In this document: positions 7,807 to 15,782 of the stretch, piece by piece
Numbering within the stretch: position 1 is the stretch's first letter
Layout of the letters: each line of letters starts with the position of its first letter
Source: an uncultured Elusimicrobiales bacterium
GTDB taxonomy: Bacteria; Elusimicrobiota; Elusimicrobia; Elusimicrobiales; Elusimicrobiaceae
Assembly: GCA_944324685.1 (NCBI GenBank)
Contig: CALUXG010000025.1
Coordinates: 1-41,288, forward strand
DNA: 41,288 nt
Direction: 5' to 3'
Program-made: the position numbers and the translations under genes
The notes under the pieces: generated by a model
Seen by the model: only the letters and a program-made list of their open reading frames with translations
Told to the model about the DNA's origin: nothing
Databases searched by the model: none

Positions 7807-8496
7807 ATGAAAAAAGTTTATCTGTTTTGTTTAGGCGTTGGATTAGGTGTACCGCTCTGGTCGGCGCCGACAACTTCCGCCACCGTAGACCGTCCGGTTA
7901 CGGCGTCTGCTTTCAACCGGCCCCAGACGGCGTCTTCCGTCGTGCGCCCCGCCACTTCGTCTTCGGCGTTTCGGCCGACTACGTTTTCCAGTGTGGTGCG
8001 GCCCGGCACGGCGGGGACCGTTCAGCGTCCCGAAACGACGGGAACTGTGCGGCGTCCCGGGGAAAAGCCGGTGTCTTTTGGGCCGGACGTGACGTCCGCA
8101 CGCAGTTTTTCTAAACCGAAGCCCGCTTCTGCGGCGCCGGAGGCTTCGCCTGCTGCTGCGCAAACGGCTTCTTCGTCGCAGGAAAGCAGTTACACCCCTT
8201 CCTATAAACAGGCAAAAGATTTGACGGCTTCCGCCGCCGCGCTTTCGGCGGCGCAGGCGGGCGCCTCTTCAGAAGCGGGGCTGGGTATGGGCGCCGCTTC
8301 TGCCGCTGCGCGCGAGTCGGAATTTGAACAGATTGCCTCGGAAAGTGCCCAGCGCAGTCAGGCGGCGGCTGATATGAAGAGTCAGATGATCAACCAGCAG
8401 ACGGCCGGTTTGCAGGAAGCAATGAAAAAAATGGGGTTGGAGGGGGGAAGTTCTTCTGACATACAGGAACAAATGAACAGCATACTCGGAAAATAA
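7807..8496 (+). CDS. Exported protein with nonapeptide Arg-Pro repeats
   Basis: A 229-residue protein I do not recognise. Residues 1-19 form a signal peptide (KK, then a hydrophobic stretch, cleavage near S19-A20). Residues 27-89 are seven tandem nine-residue units of the form x-x-R-P-x-T-x-S/T-x, with RP at 29, 38, 47, 56, 65, 74 and 83. A low-complexity Ala/Ser segment follows, and the C-terminal ~60 residues (ESEFEQIASESAQRS onward, Gln- and Met-rich) look helical. No catalytic motif and no cysteine in the mature part. It has its own strong promoter and a strong terminator, so it is monocistronic. Likely a periplasmic, surface or secreted structural protein; function unknown. Confidence 0.8.
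   Translation: MKKVYLFCLGVGLGVPLWSAPTTSATVDRPVTASAFNRPQTASSVVRPATSSSAFRPTTFSSVVRPGTAGTVQRPETTGTVRRPGEKPVSFGPDVTSARSFSKPKPASAAPEASPAAAQTASSSQESSYTPSYKQAKDLTASAAALSAAQAGASSEAGLGMGAASAAARESEFEQIASESAQRSQAAADMKSQMINQQTAGLQEAMKKMGLEGGSSSDIQEQMNSILGK
7885..8073 (+). repeat. Seven 27-bp coding repeats
   Basis: Seven consecutive in-frame units encode the 9-residue motif with invariant Arg-Pro. The DNA copies differ at many third positions, so the peptide rather than the DNA is being conserved. Confidence 0.8.
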
Positions 8497-8576
8497 ATTT
8501 TGCGTTTGGGAAAATATCTGTGATGTTTTTGCCGTAGTGAAGCCCATTTCCCGGCCTGCTGCCAGAAGCAAATACA

Positions 8577-8607
8577 AAAAATCCCCGCTCTAATGAGCGG
8601 GGATTTT
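8577..8607. terminator. Bidirectional terminator between the repeat gene and fba
   Basis: CCCCGCTC and GAGCGGGG pair around TAAT, flanked by A-rich left and T-rich right ends, so it can serve the convergent genes on both strands. Confidence 0.88.
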
Positions 8608-8622
8608 GCTTGTGCGTTAAAC

Positions 8623-9600
8623 TTATTTTACGCGGCCGGCGGAACCAAATACGTTTTGGTTCTTTTCGGCATACATTTTAATAAGTTCTTCGCGGGCCGG
8701 CCCCAAGTATTTGCGCAGGTCAAATTCGCTGGGTTTGGTGGCGAATACTTTGCGGATGGTGGCGGTCATCACCAGGCGGCCATCGGAATCCACGTTGATT
8801 TTGCACACGGCGGATTTGGCCGCTTTGCGCAGCTGTTCTTCGGGCACGCCGGCGGCGTCTTCAATTTTTCCACCGTATTCGTTGATCTGTTTGACGGCCC
8901 ACTGCGGTACGCTGGAAGAGCCGTGCAACACGATGGGGAAGCCGGGCAGGCGTTTGGACACTTCTTCCAAAATGTCAAAGCGCAGCTCGGGCAATTTTTC
9001 CCCGGGTTTCACCTTAAATTTATACGCGCCGTGGGAGGTGCCGATGGAAATGGCCAAAGAGTCCACTCCCGTGCGTTTGACAAAATCTTCCACTTGGGCG
9101 GGATCTGTGTAAGTGTGATGTTCGGCGGATACTTCATCTTCAATGCCGGCCAATACGCCCAGTTCTCCTTCCACCGTAACATCGTGCTGGTGGGCATAAT
9201 CCACCACTTTTTTGGTCAAAGCGACGTTTTCTTCATAGGGTAGATGAGAGCCGTCAATCATGACGGAAGAAAAACCGTTGTCAATGCAGTCTTTGCACAG
9301 TTCAAAGCTGTCGCCGTGATCCAAATGCAGGCACAGGGGAACGGGCTTGCCGATTTCTTTCATCATTTCCACCGCGCCGCGCGCCATCCAACGCAGCAGC
9401 GTGGAATTGGCATACTGCCGCGCGCCTTTGGAAACCTGCAAAATGACCGGAGATCCGGTTTGCACGCAGGCGGTAACAATGGCCTGCAGCTGCTCCATAT
9501 TGTTAAAGTTATAAGCCGGAATGGCGTAACCTCCCGCCATAGCGTCTTTAAACATTTCCCGGGTGTTAACCAGACCCAACTCTTTATAAGACACTGTCAT
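8623..9600 (-). CDS. fba: Class II fructose-bisphosphate aldolase
   Basis: A 325-residue metal-dependent aldolase that splits fructose 1,6-bisphosphate into dihydroxyacetone phosphate and glyceraldehyde 3-phosphate. Family features: the N-terminal AIPAYNFNNMEQ, CLHLDHGDSFE with metal/catalytic residues, EGELGVLAGIED, a histidine in SAEHHTYTDP, SIGTSHGAYK, the zinc histidine in PIVLHGSSSVP and the phosphate-binding KINVDSDGR. Length is normal for class II. AGGAGG lies 7 bases before the ATG. Monocistronic, with its own promoter (9636-9664) divergent from the M42 peptidase. Central glycolysis or gluconeogenesis; tagatose-bisphosphate specificity is a less likely alternative. Confidence 0.95.
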   Translation of the reverse strand: MTVSYKELGLVNTREMFKDAMAGGYAIPAYNFNNMEQLQAIVTACVQTGSPVILQVSKGARQYANSTLLRWMARGAVEMMKEIGKPVPLCLHLDHGDSFELCKDCIDNGFSSVMIDGSHLPYEENVALTKKVVDYAHQHDVTVEGELGVLAGIEDEVSAEHHTYTDPAQVEDFVKRTGVDSLAISIGTSHGAYKFKVKPGEKLPELRFDILEEVSKRLPGFPIVLHGSSSVPQWAVKQINEYGGKIEDAAGVPEEQLRKAAKSAVCKINVDSDGRLVMTATIRKVFATKPSEFDLRKYLGPAREELIKMYAEKNQNVFGSAGRVK

Positions 9601-9635
9601 AGAGCGTCCTCCTAAAAAATATACTTGTCTTCAGT

Positions 9636-9664
9636 ATTCTACTATTTTTCTTCGCTTGCGCCAA
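9636..9664 (-). promoter_or_regulatory. Sigma-70 promoter of fba
   Basis: On the minus strand TTGGCG, 17 bases, TAGAAT, about 35 bases upstream of the fba ATG. Confidence 0.6.
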
Positions 9665-9710
9665 ATCCGGGGTTTGTTTTTGGCATATAAAAGAAGCTTT
9701 TCGGCAGAAC

Positions 9711-9739
9711 TTGCCAAAGCGGGATATTGTGAGTATAAT
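9711..9739 (+). promoter_or_regulatory. Sigma-70 promoter of the M42 peptidase operon
   Basis: TTGCCA, 17 bases, TATAAT. The start site near 9746 leaves a ~28-base leader containing GGGGGA before the ATG at 9774. Confidence 0.8.
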
Positions 9740-9773
9740 GTAATGTGTTAATACGCGCGTGTACGGGGGAAAA

Positions 9774-10808
9774 ATGGATATAAGCAATTTGGAAAAATTA
9801 ACGCAACTGGACGGAGTGTCCGGCCGCGAAGATGCCGTGCGCGGTGAAATTGAGGCGCAGCTGCAGGCGTTGGGTTTGCAGACGCGTACGGACGCCTTGG
9901 GAAATTTGATCTCATATAAAGACGGTACGGGGCCGCATAAAATTATTTTGTGCGCCCATATGGATGAAGTGGGGCTGATGGTTAAATATATTTCCTCGGC
10001 CGGATTTTTGTCTTTTATTACCGTTGGCGGAATAGACCCCCGCACCTTGCTGGCCCAGCGTGTTACGGTGCATACCTCTTCCGGCCCGGTAACGGGCGTT
10101 ATCGGCACCAAACCGGCGCATATTACTCAAGAGACTGAACGCGGAAAAGCGGTTCCGCTGTCCGATTTGTTTATTGATATAGGCATGGACGGAGAAGAAG
10201 CGGCTCAAATTGTGTCGCCCGGGGATTTCGTTACGCTGCAAAGGCCTTTTGCGCGTTTGGGCGGCAGCCGTTTGTGTTCAAAAGCCTTTGACGACCGCGT
10301 GGGTTGTTTCTGTATATTGGAAGCGCTTAAACGCGTCAAAAAACCGCTCTTGGGCGTACATGCCGTATTTTCCGTTCAAGAGGAAGTGGGTTTGCGCGGG
10401 GCGGGGACGGCGGCTTTCGGTTTGCAGGCGGACGCCGCTTTTGCCGTAGACGCCACCGGCGCGGCGGATATTCCGTTGTGTCGCCCGCAGGACTATTTGG
10501 TGTGTTTGGGCGGCGGCGTAGGGGTCAGCGCCATAGACGCCGCTACGATTACGCCCAAATGGATGTTAGATGACATTATTTCCCTGTGCCGCGCGGAAAA
10601 TATCCGTTATCAGGTGCGCATTGCGCCGCGCGGCGGCAATGACGCCGGAGCCATTCACCGTTCTCGTACGGGGATCGCTTCCTGTGCTTTATCCATTCCC
10701 ACGCGCAATATTCATTCCAACGTGGAAGTAACAGACATCAATGACATACGGGCTGCGGTGGATTTGCTGTGTGCCGTTTTGGAAAAAGGTTTAAGAGGAT
10801 TGAAATAA
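9774..10808 (+). CDS. M42-family metallo-aminopeptidase
   Basis: A 344-residue cobalt/zinc aminopeptidase of the tetrahedral TET/FrvX/PepA(glutamyl) group, which trims peptides in the cytoplasm. Metal and catalytic residues are recognisable: H62 and D64 in AHMDEVG, D173/D174 in AFDDRVG, the EE pair (203-204) in QEEVGLRGA, D226 in AVDATGA, and a C-terminal histidine in PTRNIHSNVE. GGNDAGAIH also matches the family. I use the ATG at 9774 after GGGGGA rather than an in-frame GTG at 9759. It is followed after 3 bases by the transketolase-like gene. Peptide use fits a fermentative gut-type lifestyle; exact specificity is open. Confidence 0.92.
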   Translation: MDISNLEKLTQLDGVSGREDAVRGEIEAQLQALGLQTRTDALGNLISYKDGTGPHKIILCAHMDEVGLMVKYISSAGFLSFITVGGIDPRTLLAQRVTVHTSSGPVTGVIGTKPAHITQETERGKAVPLSDLFIDIGMDGEEAAQIVSPGDFVTLQRPFARLGGSRLCSKAFDDRVGCFCILEALKRVKKPLLGVHAVFSVQEEVGLRGAGTAAFGLQADAAFAVDATGAADIPLCRPQDYLVCLGGGVGVSAIDAATITPKWMLDDIISLCRAENIRYQVRIAPRGGNDAGAIHRSRTGIASCALSIPTRNIHSNVEVTDINDIRAAVDLLCAVLEKGLRGLK

Positions 10809-10811
10809 TTT

Positions 10812-13157
10812 ATGAAAAATTTTGAACCAGCCGCCAAACGTTCGGTATACGTTGACGTTACCGACTATTTGCAGGAGGAAAAATGCCGTTTGTCCGAAAC
10901 GGAAAAAAAACATTTGGAGAAATTGGACGCAGCTTACAGGGCTTTGGTGTCTGTTTTGTACAATTTTGTGCCTACGTCGGGGCATCCGGGAGGAAGCATT
11001 TCTTCCGGACGCATTGTGCAGACGCTGCTTTATGAAATTATGGCCTATGAGCTGGCCGCACCGCAGCGGCGGGATGCGGACATTTTATCTTATGCCGCCG
11101 GACACAAGGCGTTAGGTCTGTACGCCTTATGGGCTTTGCGCAACGAGTGTGTGCGTATTTCCCAGCCGTCATTGCTGCCCGCACAGGAAAAAGACCAATT
11201 GCGTTTGGAGGATTTGCTGGGTTTTAGGCATAACAAAGTGCAGGGGACGCCGTTGTTTGAAAAATTTAGAGCCAAACCCTTAGGGGGGCATCCGGAGCCG
11301 TTGACTCCCTTTGTGCTGACTTCCACCGGCGCCAGCGGCGTCGGGGACGCTTCCGCCGCCGGCTTGGCTTTTGCCGCCGCTGACACATACGGGGAAAACT
11401 GCCCCGTAGTCAATGTCTTGGAAGGAGAGGGCGGACTGACCGCCGGCCGTGTGGGGGAAACCTTGGCCGCCGTTTCTACGGCACAGCTCAAAAATATTGT
11501 TTTTCACATAGATTGGAATGAGGCTTCCATTGAAAGCGACCGCGTTACATTTGACGGGGCAAATGCGGGGGATTATGTGCAGTGGACGCCTGCGGAGCTT
11601 TTCCGCATTCATGACTGCAATGTCATTTTTGTGCCGGACGGGCATAGCTTTGAGCAAATTTTTGCGGCGCAAAGACTGGCGCTGTATCCGCCGAACCACC
11701 AGCCGACGGCCATCGTCTACCGTACGGTCAAAGGATGGCGCTATGGTATGGAAGGGCGGGCTTCTCACGGAGCGGGGCATAAGTTCTGTTCGACGCAGTT
11801 TTATCAGACATTGGAAGAATTTGAACGCATGTTTGGGGTTTCTTTCCCGTGTTTTGAGGGAGAAAGAACTCCGGAAAATATAGAGAAGAATTATTGGGAC
11901 GTTCTGCAGGTTTTCCGCAAAGCCTTGGAGCAGGAAAAAGAAACGGCCGCTTTTGCGGCGCAGCGTATACGAGCCCGCGCGGCGGACTTGCGTATGTTGG
12001 CGCGCGAAGAAAGAGCCGACTTGGGCAACGTGCAGAGAATTTACACGGATTTTGATCCGGCCCGTCCGCCCGAAAGTTTTCGTTTTAACGTCGGAGAAAG
12101 TTATACGACACGCAGCGTACTGGCGGACGCGCTGGCCTATTTGAACAAACAGACAAACGGCTGTATTTTGACGGGCTCCGCCGATCTGTACGGTTCCACC
12201 AATGCGGGTAAAATTGCCAAGGATTTTCCAAAAGGTTTTTTCAATGCGAGGCATAATCCTTACAGCAGAGAACTGTCCGTTGGCGGCATTTGTGAAGATG
12301 CGTTGGCGGGCATATGCAGCGGCATATCTTCTTTTGGCCGTCATATCGGCGTTTGGTCCTCTTATGCAGCGTTTTTGGCCTTTGCCCATGTTGCGGCGCG
12401 TTTGCACGCCATAGGATGTCAAGCCGCGCGCGAAGCAGGAGCCAATCCAAATACTTTGTTGCTTTTCTGCGGTCATGCGGGGTTGCCCACTGGAGAGGAT
12501 GGCCCGACACATGCCGACCCACAGGCTTTGCAGCTGGTACAGGATAATTTTCCTAAAGGCCAGTCTATTACGCTTACGCCGTTGGAAGTGGATGAAATTT
12601 GGCCTTTGCTGATTCGCGCTTTTCAGCTGAGGCCGGCGTTGCTCTGCCCGTTTGTGGTTCGTCCGTCGTATGCATATATGGACCGTGCCGCTCTGGGGCT
12701 GGAACCGGCGGTCAATGCGGCAAAAGGCGTATATTATTTTATGAAACCGCAAGGCGAGCCTGAAGGAGTGATATTTGTACAGGGGGCTGGAGCGGGACGT
12801 ATTTTTGCGCAGGAAGTGCTGCCGAAACTGAAAGAGCAGCATACTTCGCTGGCTGTGATTTATGTGGCCAGCAGAGAACTTTTTGAAGTGCTTCCGCAGC
12901 AAGAGCAGGACCGGTTGGTGCCGCCTTCTTGGAAGCAGATAGCCACCGGCATTACCGACTTTACGCTGCCTACGCTGGATGGCTGGCTGCACAGTGATAT
13001 GGGACGTGCTTGCGCATTGTGGCCTCATAAAAACGGCGGCTATTTAGGCAGCGGCGCCGCATCAAAAGTATATGAAGAAGCGGGCATGGATGCACAAGGT
13101 CAGTTGCGCGCCGTCAGAGAATATCTGGAGCTGCGTAAAAAAGGCTCATGGCGCTGA
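10812..13157 (+). CDS. Large transketolase-like thiamine-diphosphate enzyme
   Basis: A 781-residue protein built like a transketolase: an N-terminal PP domain with TSGHPGGSISSGR and a cofactor motif GEGG...DWNEAS (usually GDG...N), a Pyr domain beginning NVGESYTTRSVLADAL with LTGSADLYGSTN, then GLPTGEDGPTHADPQ, the loop that in transketolase holds the substrate-binding histidine, and a C-terminal domain. It is about 110 residues longer than a standard enzyme (~660). The aspartate that binds magnesium in GDG is glutamate here. It starts 3 bases after the M42 gene with only a weak ribosome site, suggesting coupling. Pentose phosphate transketolase is the likely role, but a relative with other ketose substrates is possible. 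Confidence 0.8.
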   Translation: MKNFEPAAKRSVYVDVTDYLQEEKCRLSETEKKHLEKLDAAYRALVSVLYNFVPTSGHPGGSISSGRIVQTLLYEIMAYELAAPQRRDADILSYAAGHKALGLYALWALRNECVRISQPSLLPAQEKDQLRLEDLLGFRHNKVQGTPLFEKFRAKPLGGHPEPLTPFVLTSTGASGVGDASAAGLAFAAADTYGENCPVVNVLEGEGGLTAGRVGETLAAVSTAQLKNIVFHIDWNEASIESDRVTFDGANAGDYVQWTPAELFRIHDCNVIFVPDGHSFEQIFAAQRLALYPPNHQPTAIVYRTVKGWRYGMEGRASHGAGHKFCSTQFYQTLEEFERMFGVSFPCFEGERTPENIEKNYWDVLQVFRKALEQEKETAAFAAQRIRARAADLRMLAREERADLGNVQRIYTDFDPARPPESFRFNVGESYTTRSVLADALAYLNKQTNGCILTGSADLYGSTNAGKIAKDFPKGFFNARHNPYSRELSVGGICEDALAGICSGISSFGRHIGVWSSYAAFLAFAHVAARLHAIGCQAAREAGANPNTLLLFCGHAGLPTGEDGPTHADPQALQLVQDNFPKGQSITLTPLEVDEIWPLLIRAFQLRPALLCPFVVRPSYAYMDRAALGLEPAVNAAKGVYYFMKPQGEPEGVIFVQGAGAGRIFAQEVLPKLKEQHTSLAVIYVASRELFEVLPQQEQDRLVPPSWKQIATGITDFTLPTLDGWLHSDMGRACALWPHKNGGYLGSGAASKVYEEAGMDAQGQLRAVREYLELRKKGSWR

Positions 13158-13177
13158 GGATATTCAAGGAGAAAAAA

Positions 13178-13606
13178 ATGGCAGAAGAAAAACCTTATTT
13201 AACTGGACGGACTTATCTTTTTAAGCTACCCAAAGGCAAAGATTTATTGGAGTCTTTGGCGGATTTTTGCCATGACAATCAAGTCAAATGCGGCATTGTT
13301 ACCGTCATAGGCGCCGTGGAAAACGCTACGCTGAGCGTTTTTGACCAAGCCAAAAAGAAATATGACAAAAAAGTCATTGCCGAACCAATGGAACTGCTGA
13401 ATCTTTCAGGCAATATCAGTATTCAGGATAATCGTCCTTGCGTGCATGCGCATGCCGTGCTGGCCAATAAAGATTATCAGGTAACCGGAGGTCATTTGCT
13501 CCCGGGAACAAAAATTTTTATTGCAGAAGCTTATATTCAGGAATTGGTGGGCGAACCCAAGGTGCGCCGTCTGGATAAAGTAACCAAAGTCCCGCTGTGG
13601 GGCTAA
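13178..13606 (+). CDS. PPC-domain (DUF296) protein
   Basis: A 142-residue single-domain protein of the 'plants and prokaryotes conserved' family. The characteristic HAHAVL (in CVHAHAVL) followed by GGHLLPG gives the three-histidine pattern that lines a metal-like site in solved trimeric family members. Bacterial members are stand-alone and of unknown function; in plants the domain is joined to AT-hooks, which are absent here. I use the ATG at 13178 after AAGGAG; an in-frame ATG at 13148 overlaps the preceding gene and lacks a site. Last gene of the M42-transketolase unit, with a strong terminator downstream. Confidence 0.85.
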   Translation: MAEEKPYLTGRTYLFKLPKGKDLLESLADFCHDNQVKCGIVTVIGAVENATLSVFDQAKKKYDKKVIAEPMELLNLSGNISIQDNRPCVHAHAVLANKDYQVTGGHLLPGTKIFIAEAYIQELVGEPKVRRLDKVTKVPLWG

Positions 13607-13624
13607 GTGTTTTTTGCTCTGTTG

Positions 13625-13656
13625 CCCCGCTTTTCTCCGGAAATGCGGGGTTTTTT
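13625..13656 (+). terminator. Terminator after the PPC-domain gene
   Basis: CCCCGC and GCGGGG pair around a 14-base loop, followed by six T. Confidence 0.85.
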
Positions 13657-13699
13657 ATGGCTATTGCCGAGTAGGTGTAAGGTTCGGCCGCTATTTTGT

Positions 13700-13766
13700 A
13701 AATTTCGCCCCGCATTTAACCCTATGCAGCGCTGCGGCATGGAGGCCAAACAGGCGGGGCAAATTT
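13700..13766. repeat. Long imperfect inverted repeat with inner palindrome
   Basis: AAATTTCGCCCCGC at 13700-13713 is mirrored by GCGGGGCAAATTT at 13754-13766 (one bulged base), and the loop holds the perfect palindrome GCAGCGCTGC at 13726-13735. The rest of the 13657-14063 interval has only short open frames without ribosome sites or family resemblance; I see no gene in it. The structure could be a small RNA, a cruciform or a remnant element. Confidence 0.5.
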
Positions 13767-14063
13767 ATGTCAAATATATCTGGGACAGACGACATAAAAG
13801 ACATAATTCATACCTAAAACAAAAAACACAAATCATTTTCAAACTCTTCATATCATTGTTTTCGAAAAAGTCCCTCGCCGTTTTCAAGAGTTGCAGCCGG
13901 CATCTTCGTCTTGTAAAAAGCAGAACAGATAGGTTCCGGAAGTCTTATGCCTTGACGGAAAAGGTTTTTGTGATAGGGTGGTTTTACCGTTGCATGGTTA
14001 TCACTGCCGTGGTTGTTATGCCGTTGCCTCTTGTTTGTTGAAAATTCGGTACAGCTTGATTTG

Positions 14064-14155
14064 TTTTTTTTTTTTTGATACCCTATACATGGCGAAAAAT
14101 TAAATGCCGCTGAGACGTGTTTTTGCACGATTAAACGCTGTTATAGGAAGAAAAA
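14064..14155 (+). promoter_or_regulatory. Pilin leader, copy 2, with T13 tract
   Basis: Thirteen T (14064-14076) then a 79-base leader with no gaps against copy 1. TTGTTT at 14061-14066 stands 17 bases before TATACA (14084-14089), a possible promoter; the T tract makes up most of the spacer, so its length would set the spacing. Confidence 0.65.
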
Positions 14156-14671
14156 ATGAAAAAAGGTTTTACATTAATTGAACTGTTGGTAGTCGTGCTG
14201 ATTATCGGTATATTGGCGGCCATTGCACTGCCGCAATATCAAGTGGCTGTATTAAAAGCCCGTTATATGCAGGCTGTTTCCTTGGGAAGTGCTTTGCGTC
14301 AAGCACAGGATATTTATTATATGGCTAACGGGAAATATTCAGTGGATTTGCGTAATTTGGATATATCTGTTCCTGTTCCGTCCGACTGTACAATATCCCC
14401 AACCGGCGCCTATATGGCATGTCCTGATTTTGCTTGTGTTGTGTATGATGAGTGGGAAAATGCGGAGAAATTTGGAACAGTATATTGTGCCTTAAGAAAA
14501 GAAGGGAGCCCTTATTTGTATTATGATGCCTCTCCAAGATGGAAAGAGAAGCGTTATTGTCAAGTGTCTTTAAGCGCACCAGAATATGAACTGGCTAAAA
14601 AAGTGTGTATCAGTTCGGGCGGCGTCTATGAAAAAACAATTTATAATTCAGAATATTATTTGTTGCCGTAA
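14156..14671 (+). CDS. Type IV pilin-like protein (prepilin)
   Basis: A 171-residue prepilin with the short leader MKKG cut before F5, mature glutamate at position 5, and a membrane/polymerisation helix to about residue 27. The globular part differs from the pilin at 6066: it has six cysteines (78, 89, 94, 111, 135, 151), enough for three disulphides, and a Tyr-rich C-terminus. The leader region and N-terminal helix match the other copy closely at the DNA level, so the two are recent paralogues with diverged heads. It stands alone, followed by a terminator. As before, pilus subunit and pseudopilin cannot be told apart. Confidence 0.88.
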   Translation: MKKGFTLIELLVVVLIIGILAAIALPQYQVAVLKARYMQAVSLGSALRQAQDIYYMANGKYSVDLRNLDISVPVPSDCTISPTGAYMACPDFACVVYDEWENAEKFGTVYCALRKEGSPYLYYDASPRWKEKRYCQVSLSAPEYELAKKVCISSGGVYEKTIYNSEYYLLP

Positions 14672-14826
14672 CATATGCTATATTTATTACGGCCGTTGCG
14701 TCCGGCAAGATGGGGGTTTTTCTGTGGTTTTGTAAATTTGGATGACTGCGCCGCCCCGCTGACAAAGCTTGGACATGACGCTGTGAATCAGAAAGAGAGA
14801 CGGAGAAAAAAAGAGAACAAAAACAC

Positions 14827-14851
14827 GCCTGCAGAAAACGCAGGCTTTTTT
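14827..14851 (+). terminator. Terminator downstream of the second pilin
   Basis: GCCTGC and GCAGGC pair around AGAAAAC, followed by six T. It lies ~155 bases after the stop; the interval between holds no convincing gene. Confidence 0.8.
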
Positions 14852-14868
14852 CGAATGGAAAATTTTAT

Positions 14869-14912
14869 ACCATAAAAAAGGTCCGCGTTTTATGCGCGGA
14901 CCTTTTTATGGT
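14869..14912. terminator. Strong bidirectional terminator
   Basis: GGTCCGCG and CGCGGACC pair around TTTTATG and the pairing continues outward through A5/T5 and CCAT/ATGG. It ends the minus-strand finger-protein gene and backs up the pilin terminator. Confidence 0.88.
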
Positions 14913-14924
14913 ACGGAAACGGAT

Positions 14925-15593
14925 TTAGAATTTATACGGCGGTTTGTGATTGTGTCCGTATTTGGCGATTTCTTCTACCGTGCGGCCGCAGTCGGGGCAG
15001 CGGGGCTGGCAGGTTTTTTCATATTTCGTTGCAGGACACAACTGGTGCATATCCACTACCGGCTCGCCGCAGACGCTGCAATGCGGCAACTGTTTGATTT
15101 CTTCAGGAGTCAGTTTGACGGTAATATTTTGGGAGCATCTTTCTTTGGTAACTTCACATTTGTAGTGCGGATCACCCGTATCTAAAATGTGTTTGCCGCA
15201 GCTGGCGCATTTGCCGTCATTTCTCATGCGGACAGTAACTTCAACGAGGCGATCGACATTTTGTACAACCCTATCCGCCGGATTGTAATTATATTCTGAA
15301 ACTTCGTTTTGCGCATAGGGCGTTTCAGAGCATTTTTTGCCTTGCTGGGCAGGGCAGCCTCTGTGCGGATCCCCCGTATTAATAATTTTATAGCCGCAAT
15401 AATAACAATAGCCTTTTCTGATTTTGTTATCCTCTTTGATTTTTTTGGCCGCTTGTTTTTGAATGGCTTTTTCAAGCTGGCGGGCAAAAGCGGTTTCTTT
15501 TTGTTTTTGAGCGCGGGACGGTTCAAAAGTCTGCGCGGGCAAAGCCGTAAAACATACCAGCAACATCACGGGCCAAATTACGTGTTTTAACAT
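14925..15593 (-). CDS. Exported protein with repeated Cys/His zinc-finger-like units
   Basis: A 222-residue protein I do not recognise. Residues 1-20 are a signal peptide (LKH, then a hydrophobic core, cleavage after LPA). A charged Lys/Gln helix follows (about 28-60). Then come metal-binding-type units: C63xxC66-x10-H77xxC80, C129xxC132-x10-H143xxC146, C172xxC175-x7-H183xxC186, and a last C199xxC202-x10-H213. Units 1 and 2 share TGDPH, and each of the first three has one more cysteine 7-9 residues on (88, 153, 195). Start chosen at 15593 after AAGGAG. Such cysteine density in an exported protein implies either bound metal or disulphides. Monocistronic; function unknown. Confidence 0.8.
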   Translation of the reverse strand: MLKHVIWPVMLLVCFTALPAQTFEPSRAQKQKETAFARQLEKAIQKQAAKKIKEDNKIRKGYCYYCGYKIINTGDPHRGCPAQQGKKCSETPYAQNEVSEYNYNPADRVVQNVDRLVEVTVRMRNDGKCASCGKHILDTGDPHYKCEVTKERCSQNITVKLTPEEIKQLPHCSVCGEPVVDMHQLCPATKYEKTCQPRCPDCGRTVEEIAKYGHNHKPPYKF

Positions 15594-15766
15594 GTTTTCT
15601 CCTTGTATTTTCAATTACGTGAAGTCGTAACGAAGCGTCTTGTAATCATATTAAACCAGTTTAAGGCTGTTGAATATAGGGTCTTTGGACCTAGACGGAA
15701 GGGTATTTTGGGCCTATTTTTCAAACGGGCCAAGCGTCGTTTTTGTACGCGCTGAGGCACCAATAT

Positions 15767-15775
15767 TGCTACAAT
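15767..15775 (+). promoter_or_regulatory. Extended -10 abutting the TPR gene start
   Basis: TGCTACAAT (extended -10) ends 7 bases before the ATG and there is no Shine-Dalgarno sequence, so the transcript would be leaderless. The interval 15594-15766 otherwise contains only short inverted repeats. Confidence 0.55.
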
Positions 15776-15782
15776 AACATAC

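Noticed and set aside
8593-9243. A 216-codon plus-strand frame opposite the aldolase gene.
   Set aside because: Gly/Phe/His-rich shadow of a well-conserved gene; no ribosome site or motif.
11280-13028. A 582-codon open frame on the minus strand opposite the transketolase-like gene.
   Set aside because: Its translation is rich in Arg, Gln and His without domain resemblance; the plus strand encodes a clear enzyme. It is a codon-bias shadow.
13607-14041. A 144-codon frame spanning the intergenic region before the second pilin.
   Set aside because: It starts in the PPC gene's terminator, has no ribosome-binding site and shows no domain; composition looks non-coding.
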